A stretch of 64,000 nucleotides of DNA from Polyodon spathula (Eukaryota > Chordata > Actinopteri > Acipenseriformes > Polyodontidae), in contig NC_054548.1 of assembly GCF_017654505.1 (NCBI RefSeq), positions 28,073,796 through 28,137,795 on the forward strand. Reading direction: 5' to 3'. This document shows positions 36,561 through 46,829 of this stretch, piece after piece; position 1 is the stretch's first letter, and each line of letters begins with the position of its first letter. The notes under the pieces were generated by a model. It searched no databases. It worked only from the letters and a program-made list of their open reading frames with translations, and was not told the origin of the DNA. Position numbers and translations under genes: made by a program.

Positions 36561-37690
36561 GAAAACCAAGCAAGACCCTCTGGGCTCTAGAGAGTTGCAG
36601 GCGGCATGTCCTTAGGCGTCATGTGGGTTCTGAGGCTATCTACATGAGGCTGTACTGTCGGTAATCTTGAGCCACAACAGCTTTGGTACAGCTTCCCATT
36701 TGGTAATCATTGTCATTCCATTGAAAGAGAACGTTAGGTTATTACCATAACCCTGGTTCCCTGAAAAAGAAGAAAAGTTCCCTGAGGTCGTGTCCCCAGC
36801 TGACCTCTGATTTCGAAATAAAAATGGTGATATGCTACTGTGAGGATTCCCTCTTCAGCAGAAGGTGGGAGGCACTTCCTCCTCACAGCAGGGCCCTGAT
36901 AGGACAGCTTTTCTATATATGCTCAGTGATTGGCAGTCAGAGAGGGCTCTCCCATTCGGTAATGGTTTTCATTCTTTTTCAGGGAACCAGGGTTATGATA
37001 ATAACCTTTTGAGGACAAAGGACACTGAACATCATAAATGGAAGCACTGTGAGCTCAGTTTTGGTGCTAATAGTGCTTGTAGGTTGCTTTGCTTTCACCC
37101 TTCTGTCCAGTTCATCCCAAACCAACTCAATGGGGTTTAAGTCTGGAGACTGTGCTGGCTATTCCATGATTTGAAGCCTACCATCTTGTTGTGTTCTTCT
37201 AAGGTAGTTCGGACATAGCCTGGAGGTATGTTTTGGATCATTATCTTGCTGTAGGATGAACCCCTGACCAACTAGGTGTATACCAGAGGGTATTGCATGG
37301 CTCTTTTCCGTTTTGGTTCCGGGTACCACTTACTCTGTGCAAGTCGCCTACTCTGGATCTAGCAAAAGAGCCCCCAACCATTACGCTTCCTCCTCCATGT
37401 TTGACAGTTGGTGTCACACACCGAGGAACCATCTTTTCGCCTACTCGACGGCGTACAAAAACCATGTGTGATGAACCAAAGATTTCAAATTTTGATTCAT
37501 CGGTCCATTAGACCTTGTTCCAGTCTTCAGTAGTCCACTGGCAGTGCTTCATGGCCCAGACAAGCCTCTTTTTCTTATTTTGCCATCTTAGCAATGGGGG
37601 GTCAAGAAGAGCAACTTCCTCGTAGTGATCCCTGGGCAACGTCTCTGACGTAAAAAAGCTCTTCAAATCGAACTTACCATACAATGCTTA

Positions 37691-37763
37691 AGCAAAGCAA
37701 TGTTGGGCTTGGTTAGTACTTGGATGGGAGACCACCTGGGAATACTGAGTGCTGTAAGCTGCA
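37691..37763 (+). pseudogene. 5S rRNA-like segment (partial, not functional)
   Basis: From AAGCAAAGC to GTGCTGTAAGCTG, the sequence matches roughly positions 49-120 of vertebrate 5S rRNA with scattered substitutions, including a changed AGCAGGGTCGGGCCTGG region. The first 48 positions are absent, so it cannot make a functional 5S RNA. Confidence 0.8.
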
Positions 37764-37775
37764 TGTTAAGCTCAT

Positions 37776-37781
<6 letters not shown>

Positions 37782-37863
<82 letters not shown>
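37782..37863. repeat. (TA)n microsatellite, tail of the 5S-derived insertion
   Basis: About 40 TA units lying just inside the right target-site duplication. Confidence 0.97.
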
Positions 37864-38590
37864 TCTTAGCAATGGCTTTCTTATTGCCACTCAAACCTGC
37901 AGCTCGAAGTCTTCTCTTCAGAGTTGAAACAGGGACTTGCTTACTTCGACTAGTGTTAAGCTGTGCTTGAAGCTGTTGTCCTGTGAGCCGCCTATCACGC
38001 AAGCTGTTGACTCTCAGAACCTTGTCTTCTGATTCTGTTGTGGCTTTGGGTCTGCCAGACCTCTTCCTGTCAGAGTTTCCTCCAGTTTCCAAGTGCCTTT
38101 TGATGGTGTAGGAAACTGTACTCACTGACACCTTGGCTTTCTTTACAATTTCCCTAAAGGAAAGACCTACACTTTTAAGGGTTATAATGGTCTGTCTGTC
38201 TTCCTTTGTTAATTGCCTTTTTCTCGCCATTATGATAGCAATATACTACTTCCTGCAGTACAATACTGTCCAAAAAATGCTTAAGAGGGTGTAGTAACAC
38301 TGCTTTTATACAGACAGAGGGTTTGTAAGTAATCAACTAAAGTTGGGACACCTGTAGGAATTGTTAGCATCAACTTTCAAGGCTTAATTTACTTCCATTG
38401 CTGCAGAACAGCTGTAAGTTGTTAACCCATTACTCTGAAATGTACATTATTTTTCAGTTTTTGGTAACCTAAACTTTTTTTTTAACCTCTGGCAGTTTAT
38501 TGCTTACCATTGTACCATTTCAGGTTATTCACTGTGCTTAAATTTCAATAAAAACTGGAAAAATTGGGGTGTTCTAAAACTTTTGACCGG

Positions 38591-38593
<3 letters not shown>

Positions 38594-38664
<71 letters not shown>
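38594..38664. repeat. Compound (GT)n(TA)n microsatellite
   Basis: The GT run (to about 38627) starts at the end of the Tc1 inverted repeat and passes into (TA)n. Confidence 0.95.
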
Positions 38665-38669
<5 letters not shown>

Positions 38670-39099
38670 TAAGTAACCAGCAGGTAGGGGGTTAATATCC
38701 TCCCTCCATAATGTATTGGTTTTGTTGTGTGTTAATTAATTGTCACCTGCCCCTGGCTACCATTGAAAATTAGAGCCAGGTGCACGGTATAAAAAGAAAG
38801 GAAGCAGTCTGTTTGTGGCTGAAGAGTGAAGAGCCCAGTTGGGAGTGTGTTCAGTCATAAGGAAAAAAAGGTAGTATTAAACCTTGTGTAGGGTTTTTGT
38901 GTTCAACCAATGTTTGTTTTGTGTGTAACAGGTAAATAGCTTAGCTGTCCTATTGTTTGTTTAGGTTCCTGTTGTGTGTTAGTCAGTGTTCGTAAGAGTT
39001 AGGCGTTTTTTTTGTTTATTTTGTTTTTGTGTATCCATTTCTGGGTCCTGGGTCCTGTTTTAAAGGGGCAACGAACCTGTGAGAGTTGCAATCTTATTA

Positions 39100-39102
<3 letters not shown>
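38665..39102 (+). other. LTR-like or promoter-like unassigned sequence
   Basis: No coding region is present. A TATA-like CGGTATAAAAAGAAAGG (about 38785) and a T/G-rich stretch downstream look like a retroelement LTR or leader, but no matching second copy, terminal TG...CA or target duplication could be defined. Confidence 0.25.

Positions 39103-39171
<69 letters not shown>
39103..39171. repeat. (TA)n microsatellite at the edge of a Tc1 element
   Basis: About 34 TA units ending exactly where Tc1 sequence (TTCACCCCCCTGAGTC) begins. Confidence 0.97.
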
Positions 39172-39175
<4 letters not shown>

Positions 39176-40096
39176 CCCCCCTGAGTCAGTACTTGGTAAA
39201 ACCACCTTTGGCAGCAATTACAGCAAGTCTTTTGATGTAAGTCTCTACCAGGTTTGCACATTTGGATCGTTCAATATTCGCCCATTCTTCTTGGCAAAAT
39301 TGTTCAATCTCTGTCTAGTTGGATGGGGATCTTTGGTGGTCAGCAATCTTCAAGTCTGACCACATATTCTCAATAGAAATTAAGTCAGGGCTTTGACTGG
39401 GCCACTCTCGGACATTCACATTCTTTTTTTAATCCACTCCTGTGTTGCTTTTGCTGTGTGCTTGGGGTCATTGTCCAGCTGAAAGGTGAATCTCCGTCCC
39501 ACTTTTAGGCCTTTTGCAGACTGAAGAAGGTTTTCCTCAAGGATTTCCCTGTATTTCACTCCATGCATTTTGCCTTCTACCATGACAAGCTTCCCAGTCC
39601 CTGCCGATGAAAAGCATCTCCATAACATGATGCTGCCTCCACCATGCTTCAAAGTAGGAATGGTGCGACCTGGATGATGTGCTGTGTTGGGTTTGCACCA
39701 GACATAACGCTTTGTATTTAGGCCAAATAGTTCAATTTTTGTTTCATCACACCACAGAATATTTTGCCCCATCTTTTCACAGTCTCCCACATGCCTTTTT
39801 GCAAATTCCAAGCTGGATTTTACATGGGCTTTTTTCAGAAATGACTTCCTTCTTGTCACTCTTCCATAAAGGTCAGATTTGTGGAGTACCTCAGCTATTG
39901 TTGACACATGGACAGTTTCTCCCTTCTCAGCCATGGAACTCTGCAGGTCTTTCAGAGGTGTTATTGGCCTATTGGTGGTTTCTGGGTGTAGCCGTATAGC
40001 TTCCACTTCTTAATGATCGACTTGACTGTGCTCCAGGGGATATTCAATGTTTGTGGGTTGCTTTGAGCTTCCTATTATATATTTGGATACAAATAA
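39172..40096 (-). mobile_element. Tc1-like transposon, both outer ends missing
   Basis: Right-end sequence of a Tc1 element (minus orientation) starts abruptly after a (TA)n repeat. The transposase (39416-40006) is partly open. The paired-domain part beyond 40010 is cut, and a solo LTR occupies 40102-40664. Neither outer inverted repeat survives intact. Confidence 0.8.
39416..40006 (-). pseudogene. Tc1-family transposase, central part
   Basis: The open frame of 196 codons covers the end of the DNA-binding domain (RPITPLKDLQSSMAEKGETV, VLHKSDLYGRVTRRKSF) and most of the catalytic domain: [11 protein letters not shown] (first Asp), [19 protein letters not shown] and [13 protein letters not shown] (second Asp). 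It stops at IKKRM, before the Glu-containing SPDLNPIE region. That region is present out of frame further down (GCCCAGTCAAAGCC on the minus strand near 39400). The N-terminal helix-turn-helix is missing. Not functional. Confidence 0.85.
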
Positions 40097-40669
40097 GCCC
40101 TTGTCACAAAGATGGCTGTAGTGGGTGATGTCAGACCAGCCAGGAACCAACACAGAACAGACAGAGAGACATGGAGTTTTGGTGAAGCTGAGCGCTTGCT
40201 TACTTAAGCAGAAAATAAAAGGTTGTAAGACAAACAAAACACAGGACACGGCACTTTAGCCAAAATTAATATACAAACAAAACGGACTACGCAGACAAAC
40301 ACGGTGAGCTGATATTATTTTATTTAATATTCTAACTGTTACATCCGTCTCCAATCCCGTTCTCCACTCACACAACACACAACCCCGAGTGAGTGAAAAC
40401 ATGCTGCTTTTATACAACTGTACCGAGACTCGATTGCTAATCATTCAATTGGAGTCTCGGTACAACTGCACGTGAATTAATAAAAGTGCAATTCTCTGTG
40501 CTCACATATTATTACATTTTACCTGCACGTGAAGTGCTGTGCAATCCTCATGCCTAAATACAAATATTTTTTATATTTTAATATTACAAAACCAATATTA
40601 TATCCCGTGTACCAATGACTATACACCAACATTAACACACAAGAGGCGGGGCAAAATTGCCACAGCCCT
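40097..40669 (-). mobile_element. Solo LTR (family A), second copy, opposite orientation
   Basis: On the minus strand the LTR (40664-40102, 563 bp) begins TGTGGCAA and ends TTTGTGACA, the standard TG...CA pattern. Both sides carry GCCCT (40097-40101 and 40665-40669), a 5-bp target duplication. Its body matches the copy at 34208-34864, including an inverted-repeat stem around TATACAACTGTACCGAGACT and the poly(A)-side text. It lacks that copy's long (ATA)n run. Confidence 0.88.
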
Positions 40670-40839
40670 GTATAATACGAATCATATGAAAAGTTTGAAA
40701 TGTAAGCATGTTTTCAGTAACAAACAATAATAATTTATGAATTATTGAATTATTGAATGTACATTGCATCTTTTCATCTGCAATCAGCAACACAAGGGGG
40801 GAAAAACAGCTTATTTACTTATAATTATATATCTTTTTT

Positions 40840-41000
40840 AATACCATTTTGTCTGGAGCGGGGGAGCAGAGTGGGAATCACAAGGAGTGGAGCGGAATGA
40901 AAGAAAGAGCAGAACAGAGCGGCAGATATTATTATGAGCACTGAGCGGAATTGTCACCTCTTCGCTCCGCTCACATTCTCTGAACACAACACAGACGCTC
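40840..41000. other. GAGCGG-rich patch, unassigned
   Basis: Repeated GAGCGG/GGAGCGGA words (40857-40925) face an inverted TCGCTCCGCTC (40966-40977). Similar words occur in fish hAT-type termini, but no defined ends or duplication are visible. Confidence 0.3.
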
Positions 41001-41334
41001 GTTGTTAAAATATATTGTCTTTAACACAGGATTTGCACAACACAGGAAAGTAGAAGTGAGTAAACTCTATATCCCTTATATGAAAAGTGGGTAAACGATA
41101 TATCGCCCCAAATTCAAAGTGGCTAAATGCCGTTTACCTGCGTATGCCCTTGATTATACCACTGAGTAAAACTCCAAAAAAAAGTTTAAAGTACCTGGTA
41201 TTGCCAAGCAGTCTCCCATTTTCTCCGTTTTATTTCTTAGCAAACTTACAATTGTGACCTTTTTTTTTTAGATACAGTTACTCATTTATACAGTTTTTTT
41301 TTTTTTTTTTTTTTTACTGGACTAATCTAGGTAA

Positions 41335-41460
41335 AGTAGCAGTATGTCCCCCACTTGGGATTGAACTTGCAACCTTACAGTCAAGACCACAGTGCTCTAA
41401 CCAGTAAGTATACAAATGTCAATTGCTCTGGATAAAAGCATCAGTCAAATCAATTAATAT
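41335..41460. mobile_element. SINE-like fragment with a tRNA-like box and a conserved-type tail
   Basis: On the minus strand, 41402-41345 contains TGGTTAGAGCA and GGTTGCAAGTTCAATCC, matching tRNA A- and B-box promoter words. On the plus strand 41428-41452 reads CTCTGGATAAAAGCATCAG, the tail type seen in many fish SINEs. The two parts point in opposite directions, so this may be a composite. It is not a functional tRNA. Confidence 0.4.
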
Positions 41461-43343
41461 GACATATTTTTCTTGCTTGCTATTTATTAATGTATTTATA
41501 TGTCATGTATTTATTTAAAAATATATTTATTCCTCTATGCATTTTTTAAATCATTTATTTATTTCTGCCTAATAAATTATTCCTTTATTTTTAATTAAAC
41601 GAGGAACTACAATTTATTAGAGATCATGGATTTATACAAGGACGCTACATGCCACTCTTGTGTACAATTCCATTCTGTGGTATCTACCAAACAGGAAACT
41701 GGATATTTTCAAAGAGGAAATAGAGCATTTCTAGAATCGAGCAGAATCTTCAGGTTTTCAGTGAAAGCTAGTCAGGCATGGATGTAAGCTTAAATATTTG
41801 ACACATTACAACAACAGCTAAGTTGTGCAACGGGCTAAAGCTGCGTGCTCTTCACAGACTTCATGTTGCTAGTTTAAACAACAGTATTTTTTTGTGCTAT
41901 ATGTGCTCTTTTAAAACATAAATAAATTGTTTAATATAAATGGTGTGGATACTGCTTGTGTTCCCTGGTTTATTTTGACGTTGACCAACATGTGGAATCA
42001 TGACTGGTAGATGTCCAGTTATTTAGCTTTTCTGTTTGAAAAGTCGCTACACACATTTCGTATTAGAAAGTTTCAGACTTTTGGTACTGGTACAAATGGT
42101 AATTCTAAGTGATTTAGTTTTGATGCTGCAACATGGTGAAAACAACAAAACTCTTGGAGCTGTATAGACTGTCTCGGTAGTTTCCAACAAGTTTTTTTCT
42201 AACTTGTTCCTCTCAATATTACTGCAAGGGATACAATTGTAATTTTGTAAACAGTTGTCACATTTACAAAGAATATGGCATTTATGTGAATGTATTTTGT
42301 GCAAACAACATGAGAGATGTTTTTTCATTCAACCTGAGTACACGACACAATTCCTTTCTGGAAAAAAAAAAAAAAAAAACTTTCGTCTGGCTGTTTGTGG
42401 TTAATTTTCTTCACCCTATCCCAATTTAAAAACCACAACCCTAGACTTAGAACCTTTTTTTTTTAATAAACATAATTGTATGTGTAACAAAAATGTTAAG
42501 CTTAAGACATGCAGACAAAACAATGCACTGTAGATACTATTTTTTTTTTTTTTTAACTGGCAGTGGTAGGCCTACATTTTGCCACGTCTAAACTGCAGTA
42601 AAGTTAGAGCTATACTAATATTAAAATGTAAATATACAACATTGTCATACTAATATTATGAATGCAGCGTGCCAGTAGATTATATTACTGAAACATTTTA
42701 ATTCTGATTAAAGATTGACAACATTTAATATATAAATAAATCTCTGCGATCACACATAAACTACCTCTGATTCACAACGATGTTATGGAAACATAAAAAG
42801 AGAGGGATTTAAAACAATTTACCTTATAAAGAGTCGTCGATCACACAGTTCATATGATAACACAGTGGCACGAGCACACACCAACATACACAGTCTTGCA
42901 AATAAAACTATCAGGTAAAAATAAAAAGCAATGAACCTCCCCTTTAGTCAAACTGTTGCCCTGCCTTACCTTTGCCTACTTGAGCATTACTGCACTTGCG
43001 CGATCAACTTTTTTCCATGACATCGTTGTCCAACATTTGCTAACATTTTCCAGTAGCAGCGTCCAGTTGTTCTAGACAAGCTTTGTTTTTAATACCTTTT
43101 CTTGGAGGTTGCTCAACAGGATGGAGGAATGTTGTTCTTAACGTGTCATATAATGCTGGCGTGGTGGCAACCTGTCGGTTATGCTGCGCTTGTCTTCCAA
43201 TACTTAGGCCAGACATCGCAGCACCTGGTCATGACGCCAAGTAAACCATCCTTGCCTAAGACCCACCCTACATCCTGTCAAAATGTGTCAGTGCAGCTGT
43301 CGATGAACACAAAGGACACCACGGATCCTCTCCTACCCATAGA
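41461..43343. other. No recognisable gene; non-coding DNA
   Basis: Poly(A)/(T) runs occur near 42361-42380 and 42541-42554. Frames are short and carry no motif. Confidence 0.4.
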
Positions 43344-43500
43344 TTAACCCTTAGCGGTCCATTTATTCAGAGCTTGTCAGGCGTGCCAGGTCCAATTTAT
43401 TTTCCATTTATTTTCACCCGCGCTGTTTATTTTACATACACTGGTTTAAAACAGGTTTAAAAGGCACTGTATCGCAAAAGGACACTCAGTACAGAGGAGA
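43344..43500 (+). mobile_element. piggyBac-like element terminus (partial)
   Basis: The target-type TTAA (43344-43347) is followed by CCCTTAGCGGTCC, which resembles piggyBac terminal repeats, and then by an AT-rich subterminal segment. No matching opposite terminus was found. It is either a truncated copy or chance similarity. Confidence 0.4.
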
Positions 43501-43561
43501 AATGGTGCATCCTGCCATTATTCCAATGTGTTGACATTGCCATATAGTGGTGAATTCTGAA

Positions 43562-43595
43562 GTGTGTGTGTCTGTGTGTGTGTGTGTGTGTGTGT
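43562..43595. repeat. (GT)n microsatellite
   Basis: About 16 GT units with one interruption. Confidence 0.93.
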
Positions 43596-43599
43596 TGGT

Positions 43600-46087
43600 T
43601 TATATCAGTGAGTAATTACATAAAAGCACCTGTTTTCAATGAATATAAAACAAGACATTTTCAATCCTGTCAGTCTTCATAACTTTTAATAACTTCTTTT
43701 AACAATTTTATTCAAAATTAAAAATTAAGAATTAAGGTGTCCATGAAAGTTTAAAAATACAAATAATAAAGAAATAAATAAAGAAATAAAGAACACAGCA
43801 GTGACATCTGGGATGAATGAACTCAATTTCTGTTGGTTTTAGACATGTTTTATTTCTTGTAGCTGTATACACCATTAAAACATAATTTTAAAATAATTAG
43901 AAAACAGCTCCTGCAACAGTAATTGTATTCAGTAAAATAAAAACCAAGACCACTCTGGTTGTATGTCATAGTGAGGTTTCTGGATAAGTGTAGCCTAGAA
44001 TTATGGGAAATGTAATTGGAAAATAAATGTTAAAAGAAATAAATAATACATATAGACACGTACTGTATGTTTGTGCATTTGTCCATAAAATGCTTTCCTC
44101 TCTTTTTTCACTTTATCTTACAGGAATGAATAAATTAGGGCACTCCCGGTACACTCTCCCCAAGTCATTCTCTGGTTGAAGAAGCTGCAGTCTGTTTTCA
44201 AAAACCTGTTCCTTTCTAATGCAGCCGCATTGCTGCTGAACACTGGTGCTTACTGATTGCTTAACCCAGCTCTGGAGTGGCCACTGCTGCTTACTGCACA
44301 GATTAGGAATTATCTCTTTTCTTGTGACTCAACTTTGACAGAGGGAACCCTGGTCTTTTTATAACTACATAGCAAATTAAATTTGATCATTTCAGTGGGA
44401 TGACCCAGTTGACTTACTCTGCCATTACATAAATTAATCTGATTTTGGCTCTGTTTTGTAGTTTCAGTTTCAGTTATAAATTGACCCTTATAAAATGTAC
44501 AATAGTAAAAGCACAGCAGAGTGTAATTTAGCAAAGTAGTAAAGCATATTATATGATGGTAAAGCATATGTAAGCATTATAAAGTGCAGAGAGGCATGGT
44601 AAAGCGTATAAAAAAGATCATAGTATAACAATAGAAAAAACACAGGAAAACTACTAAATTACTGTGCAAATGTACCATGGAGTGAACGTTTCTGCTCTAA
44701 ATAAACCCAGGTGGGGTTAAAGGGTTTTTCTTTACAAGCGACAACAAAAGGTAAGAGTAGCCTGGATTGCACTAATATTCTTATACTGGGCTTTAGGCAA
44801 TAGCTGTGTAAGATTCCTCATCAAAGTGGTGATCTGGTGATTTATTTTCTAATTAATTAATTTATTTTCTAATCTAATTAGTTTTCTGCATTAATTGTGG
44901 GGGTATTTCTTTATATTGCTGTGTAATTTAATCTCACCCGATCCACAGGAGTGCATTATGTTACACGTCATCTTAAACTGGTTGCGATGTATTGTCATTG
45001 AAGTGCTGTTTTTTTCATGAGTTCAGTGCTTTAAATAGCAAGTAACCTAAATCTCAGTGCAGCTAAGGAACATTTACATGTGCGTCAGAAAACATGACTT
45101 TGGCATATGCAGCTGCAAAATGAAGAGGCTAAAACAAATTACTTGCAAGAGAGCTTGAACAGCCAGGGAATACATTTTTCAAACACTACTGCTTATGCCA
45201 CTGCTGAATTCATTGCACACTATGCTACTGTTAAACAAGAACAGGAATCCTGTCCATAACTGATTGCAGTTAGCAATATCATTTAAAAAACACAATACAA
45301 TGAATATTGAACGCTGGTACTATGGCCATATTTTCCTCAGTCAGTTGGCTGACTGTGCCCACCAAAGTACTTTTTGAGCATTTTATTTGATTGGGGACTT
45401 CAAGCTAAAACATAATTGGCACATAGTGCCATAAAAAAAAAAAAAAAAGAATGGCATGAGAACCCGTCCTGAGGCAAACTGATTTTAATTCGTATATGGT
45501 CAACATTATGCCAAACAAGTTTATGTTACTGTAACTAGCACATTTGGGATGCCAAAAAACAGTTTGTGCTTCAACTGATTTTGTTAATTATTTATGCCAG
45601 AAGTTTCAGTAAGCTTTAGTCTCTCAGAAGAATTGAGTGTATATGACCAATAAACAAACATGGTCAATATTTATGTCATGAATGTAATGGCACCATGCAT
45701 ATTCATCTCATTCAATATGGCATTTGATAGCTGAACAAGATCATATGACAGTGCAGTAAGAATTGTCTTACTGCCCAGCAAGGGACTACACACCTCTGAA
45801 GATCAAAGCATGTCTGGGTCAACAGCTTTCAAAAAACAAACAATTAAATCCTCACCGTCACACTTGCAGTTAGATATTCACTAAGATATTCAGTATTTTA
45901 TAATGTGTTTGTTGTCAGACACTAACAGAATATATAATCAATTTCCTTGGATTTATTTTATAGAAAATTGAAAAATCTCAATATCTTTTGCTATGTCGAT
46001 AGTGCCTGTAAAGCCCCAGTCTGAGGTACCAAATTCAGACGTACTGCACAAACTGAAATCGTTGTTGAGATCAGTTGAGTTGTGTCA
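43600..46087. other. No recognisable gene; non-coding DNA
   Basis: No coding or transposon motifs were recognised. There is a poly(A) run at 45432-45448. Confidence 0.45.
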
Positions 46088-46827
46088 TAAAGAATAAGTA
46101 GCGGGGTTCCAAAAAATATAACGTTACACATCCCCACGTGTTGCTACAGCTGTTTAAATAATGTACCTGGAATTTATCTTTTCATTGTTAACCCCCTGAC
46201 AACTTTTTACACTTATATAACTTTAAAGTTGGTGTGGCAGGCTGGCGAGTGGATAGAGGCCCAGAGACAGACTGCAGTTCAAAAAAATAACTATTTTATT
46301 ATAAATAAACAAAAATAAAGTGCACAAGGGCAAAATAACAGATACTCAAACACAAATAAAGCAAAAACAAAACTCACAAAAATACAGTTTCCAGGCTGGG
46401 CAATGCCTTCACCTGTTTGATCAATGTGGGCAATAATCAAACACCAACACTGCTTCCTCAGCTCCCTCTCCCAAATTTGAAGCTGAGGAGCTTTTAAACA
46501 GACTTTAAAGCTTATAAGTGTAAAAAGTTCAACCCCAGGATGTTAATAAACCCAAAATGCCAAAAAGCTTTGCTCTGCCACAGGTACGCAATTTAAGCAG
46601 TTGTAGCAGCACCTGGGGACTTTTTTGTTCCGTACACATATGGATCGTTGTTCATGAACCCTGATACAATAATCATTACAATCACTGCACTAGAGCCGAC
46701 ATTTTGAAAAGAGCTTTGAAACAGACTTTAAAGTTATAAGTGTAAAAAGTTAGGATATTAACAATATATATATATACATATATATATGTAACACTATATT
46801 TTTCAGAACCCTGCTACTTACTCTTTA
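46088..46827. repeat. Inverted-repeat (foldback-like) element enclosing an LTR
   Basis: The left arm begins about TAAAGAATAAGTAGCGGGGTTC (46088). The right arm ends with its inverse, GAACCCTGCTACTTACTCTTTA (46806-46827). Inner arm segments also pair: AACTTTTTACACTTATA (46202-46218) against TATAAGTGTAAAAAGTT (46735-46751). An LTR-like unit (46233-46582) lies between them. No target duplication could be fixed. Confidence 0.55.
46233..46582 (-). mobile_element. Probable solo LTR (family B)
   Basis: The ends are perfect inverted octamers, TGTGGCAG and CTGCCACA. On the minus strand the unit contains a poly(A)-signal-like ATAATAAAATAG near its 3' part. It has no coding capacity. Flanking 5-mers (GTTGG and GGTAC) do not match, so a target duplication is not demonstrated. 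Confidence 0.45.
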
Positions 46828-46829
46828 AC

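Larger units (their letters stand above)
32513..37006 (+). mobile_element. DIRS-like tyrosine-recombinase retrotransposon, degenerate, with both terminal repeats
   Basis: The order of coding remnants (Gag-like, RT/RNase H, tyrosine recombinase) and the non-LTR ends define a DIRS element. The left end (32513 to about 32690) and the right end (about 36800-37006) are inverted copies of each other; both include a GAGCATATATA/TATATATGCTC box and AGGGCCCTGCTGTGAGG/CCTCACAGCAGGGCCCT. The right copy is longer by about 20 bases. An additional internal complementary segment (36720-36800) precedes it, as in DIRS elements. A solo LTR (34208-34864) interrupts the RNase H region. Most of the Gag-like region is deleted. 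Confidence 0.85.
37598..37863 (+). mobile_element. 5S-rRNA-derived retroposon (SINE-like) with a (TA)n tail
   Basis: Both sides carry the same 12 bases, TCTTAGCAATGG (37586-37597 and 37864-37875), a target-site duplication that breaks the surrounding transposase codons. Inside, about 37691-37763 closely follows the 3' two-thirds of vertebrate 5S rRNA, including the internal promoter's C-box region (TGGTTAGTACTTGGATGGGA, then GACC.CCTGGGAATAC). The 5' third of 5S rRNA is not recognisable; about 90 bases of other sequence take its place. An 80-base (TA)n tail ends the insertion. This could be a 5S-derived SINE or a single 5S pseudogene. Confidence 0.75.
37040..38230 (-). pseudogene. Tc1-family transposase interrupted by a retroposon
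   Basis: The N-terminal 120 residues (38230 to about 37864) form the DNA-binding domain: MARKRQLTKEDRQTI, SFREIVKKAKVSVSTVSYTI and RRLTGQQLQAQLNTSRS, ending SGNKKAIAKK. After the insertion, the catalytic part gives TDESKFEIFG (about 37510-37480, first Asp), then [20 protein letters not shown], then [10 protein letters not shown] (second Asp, about 37235-37210) and SPDLNPIELVWDELDR (Glu, about 37140-37095). A stop follows HPTAR at 37241 and another TAG precedes PAQSPDL. All three acidic residues are still encoded, but the gene is dead. Confidence 0.85.
37007..38593 (-). mobile_element. Tc1-like transposon with DIRS at its left edge and a 5S-derived insertion inside
   Basis: The right terminus (end of GACCGGTAGTG, 38593) is an inverted repeat typical of a Tc1 family whose ends read CACTACCGGTCAAAAG on the minus strand. 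The transposase N-terminus lies at 38230-37876 and its catalytic half at 37585-37040. The left inverted repeat is missing because DIRS sequence abuts at about 37006. An insertion at 37598-37863 splits the transposase gene. Confidence 0.8.

Noticed and set aside
42945..42990. Donor-like GTAAGG on the minus strand near 42966
   Set aside because: No associated open exon, acceptor or conserved protein motif.
43102..43347. 81-codon plus-strand open frame
   Set aside because: No recognised domain, and it ends at the piggyBac-like TTAA; insufficient evidence for a gene.
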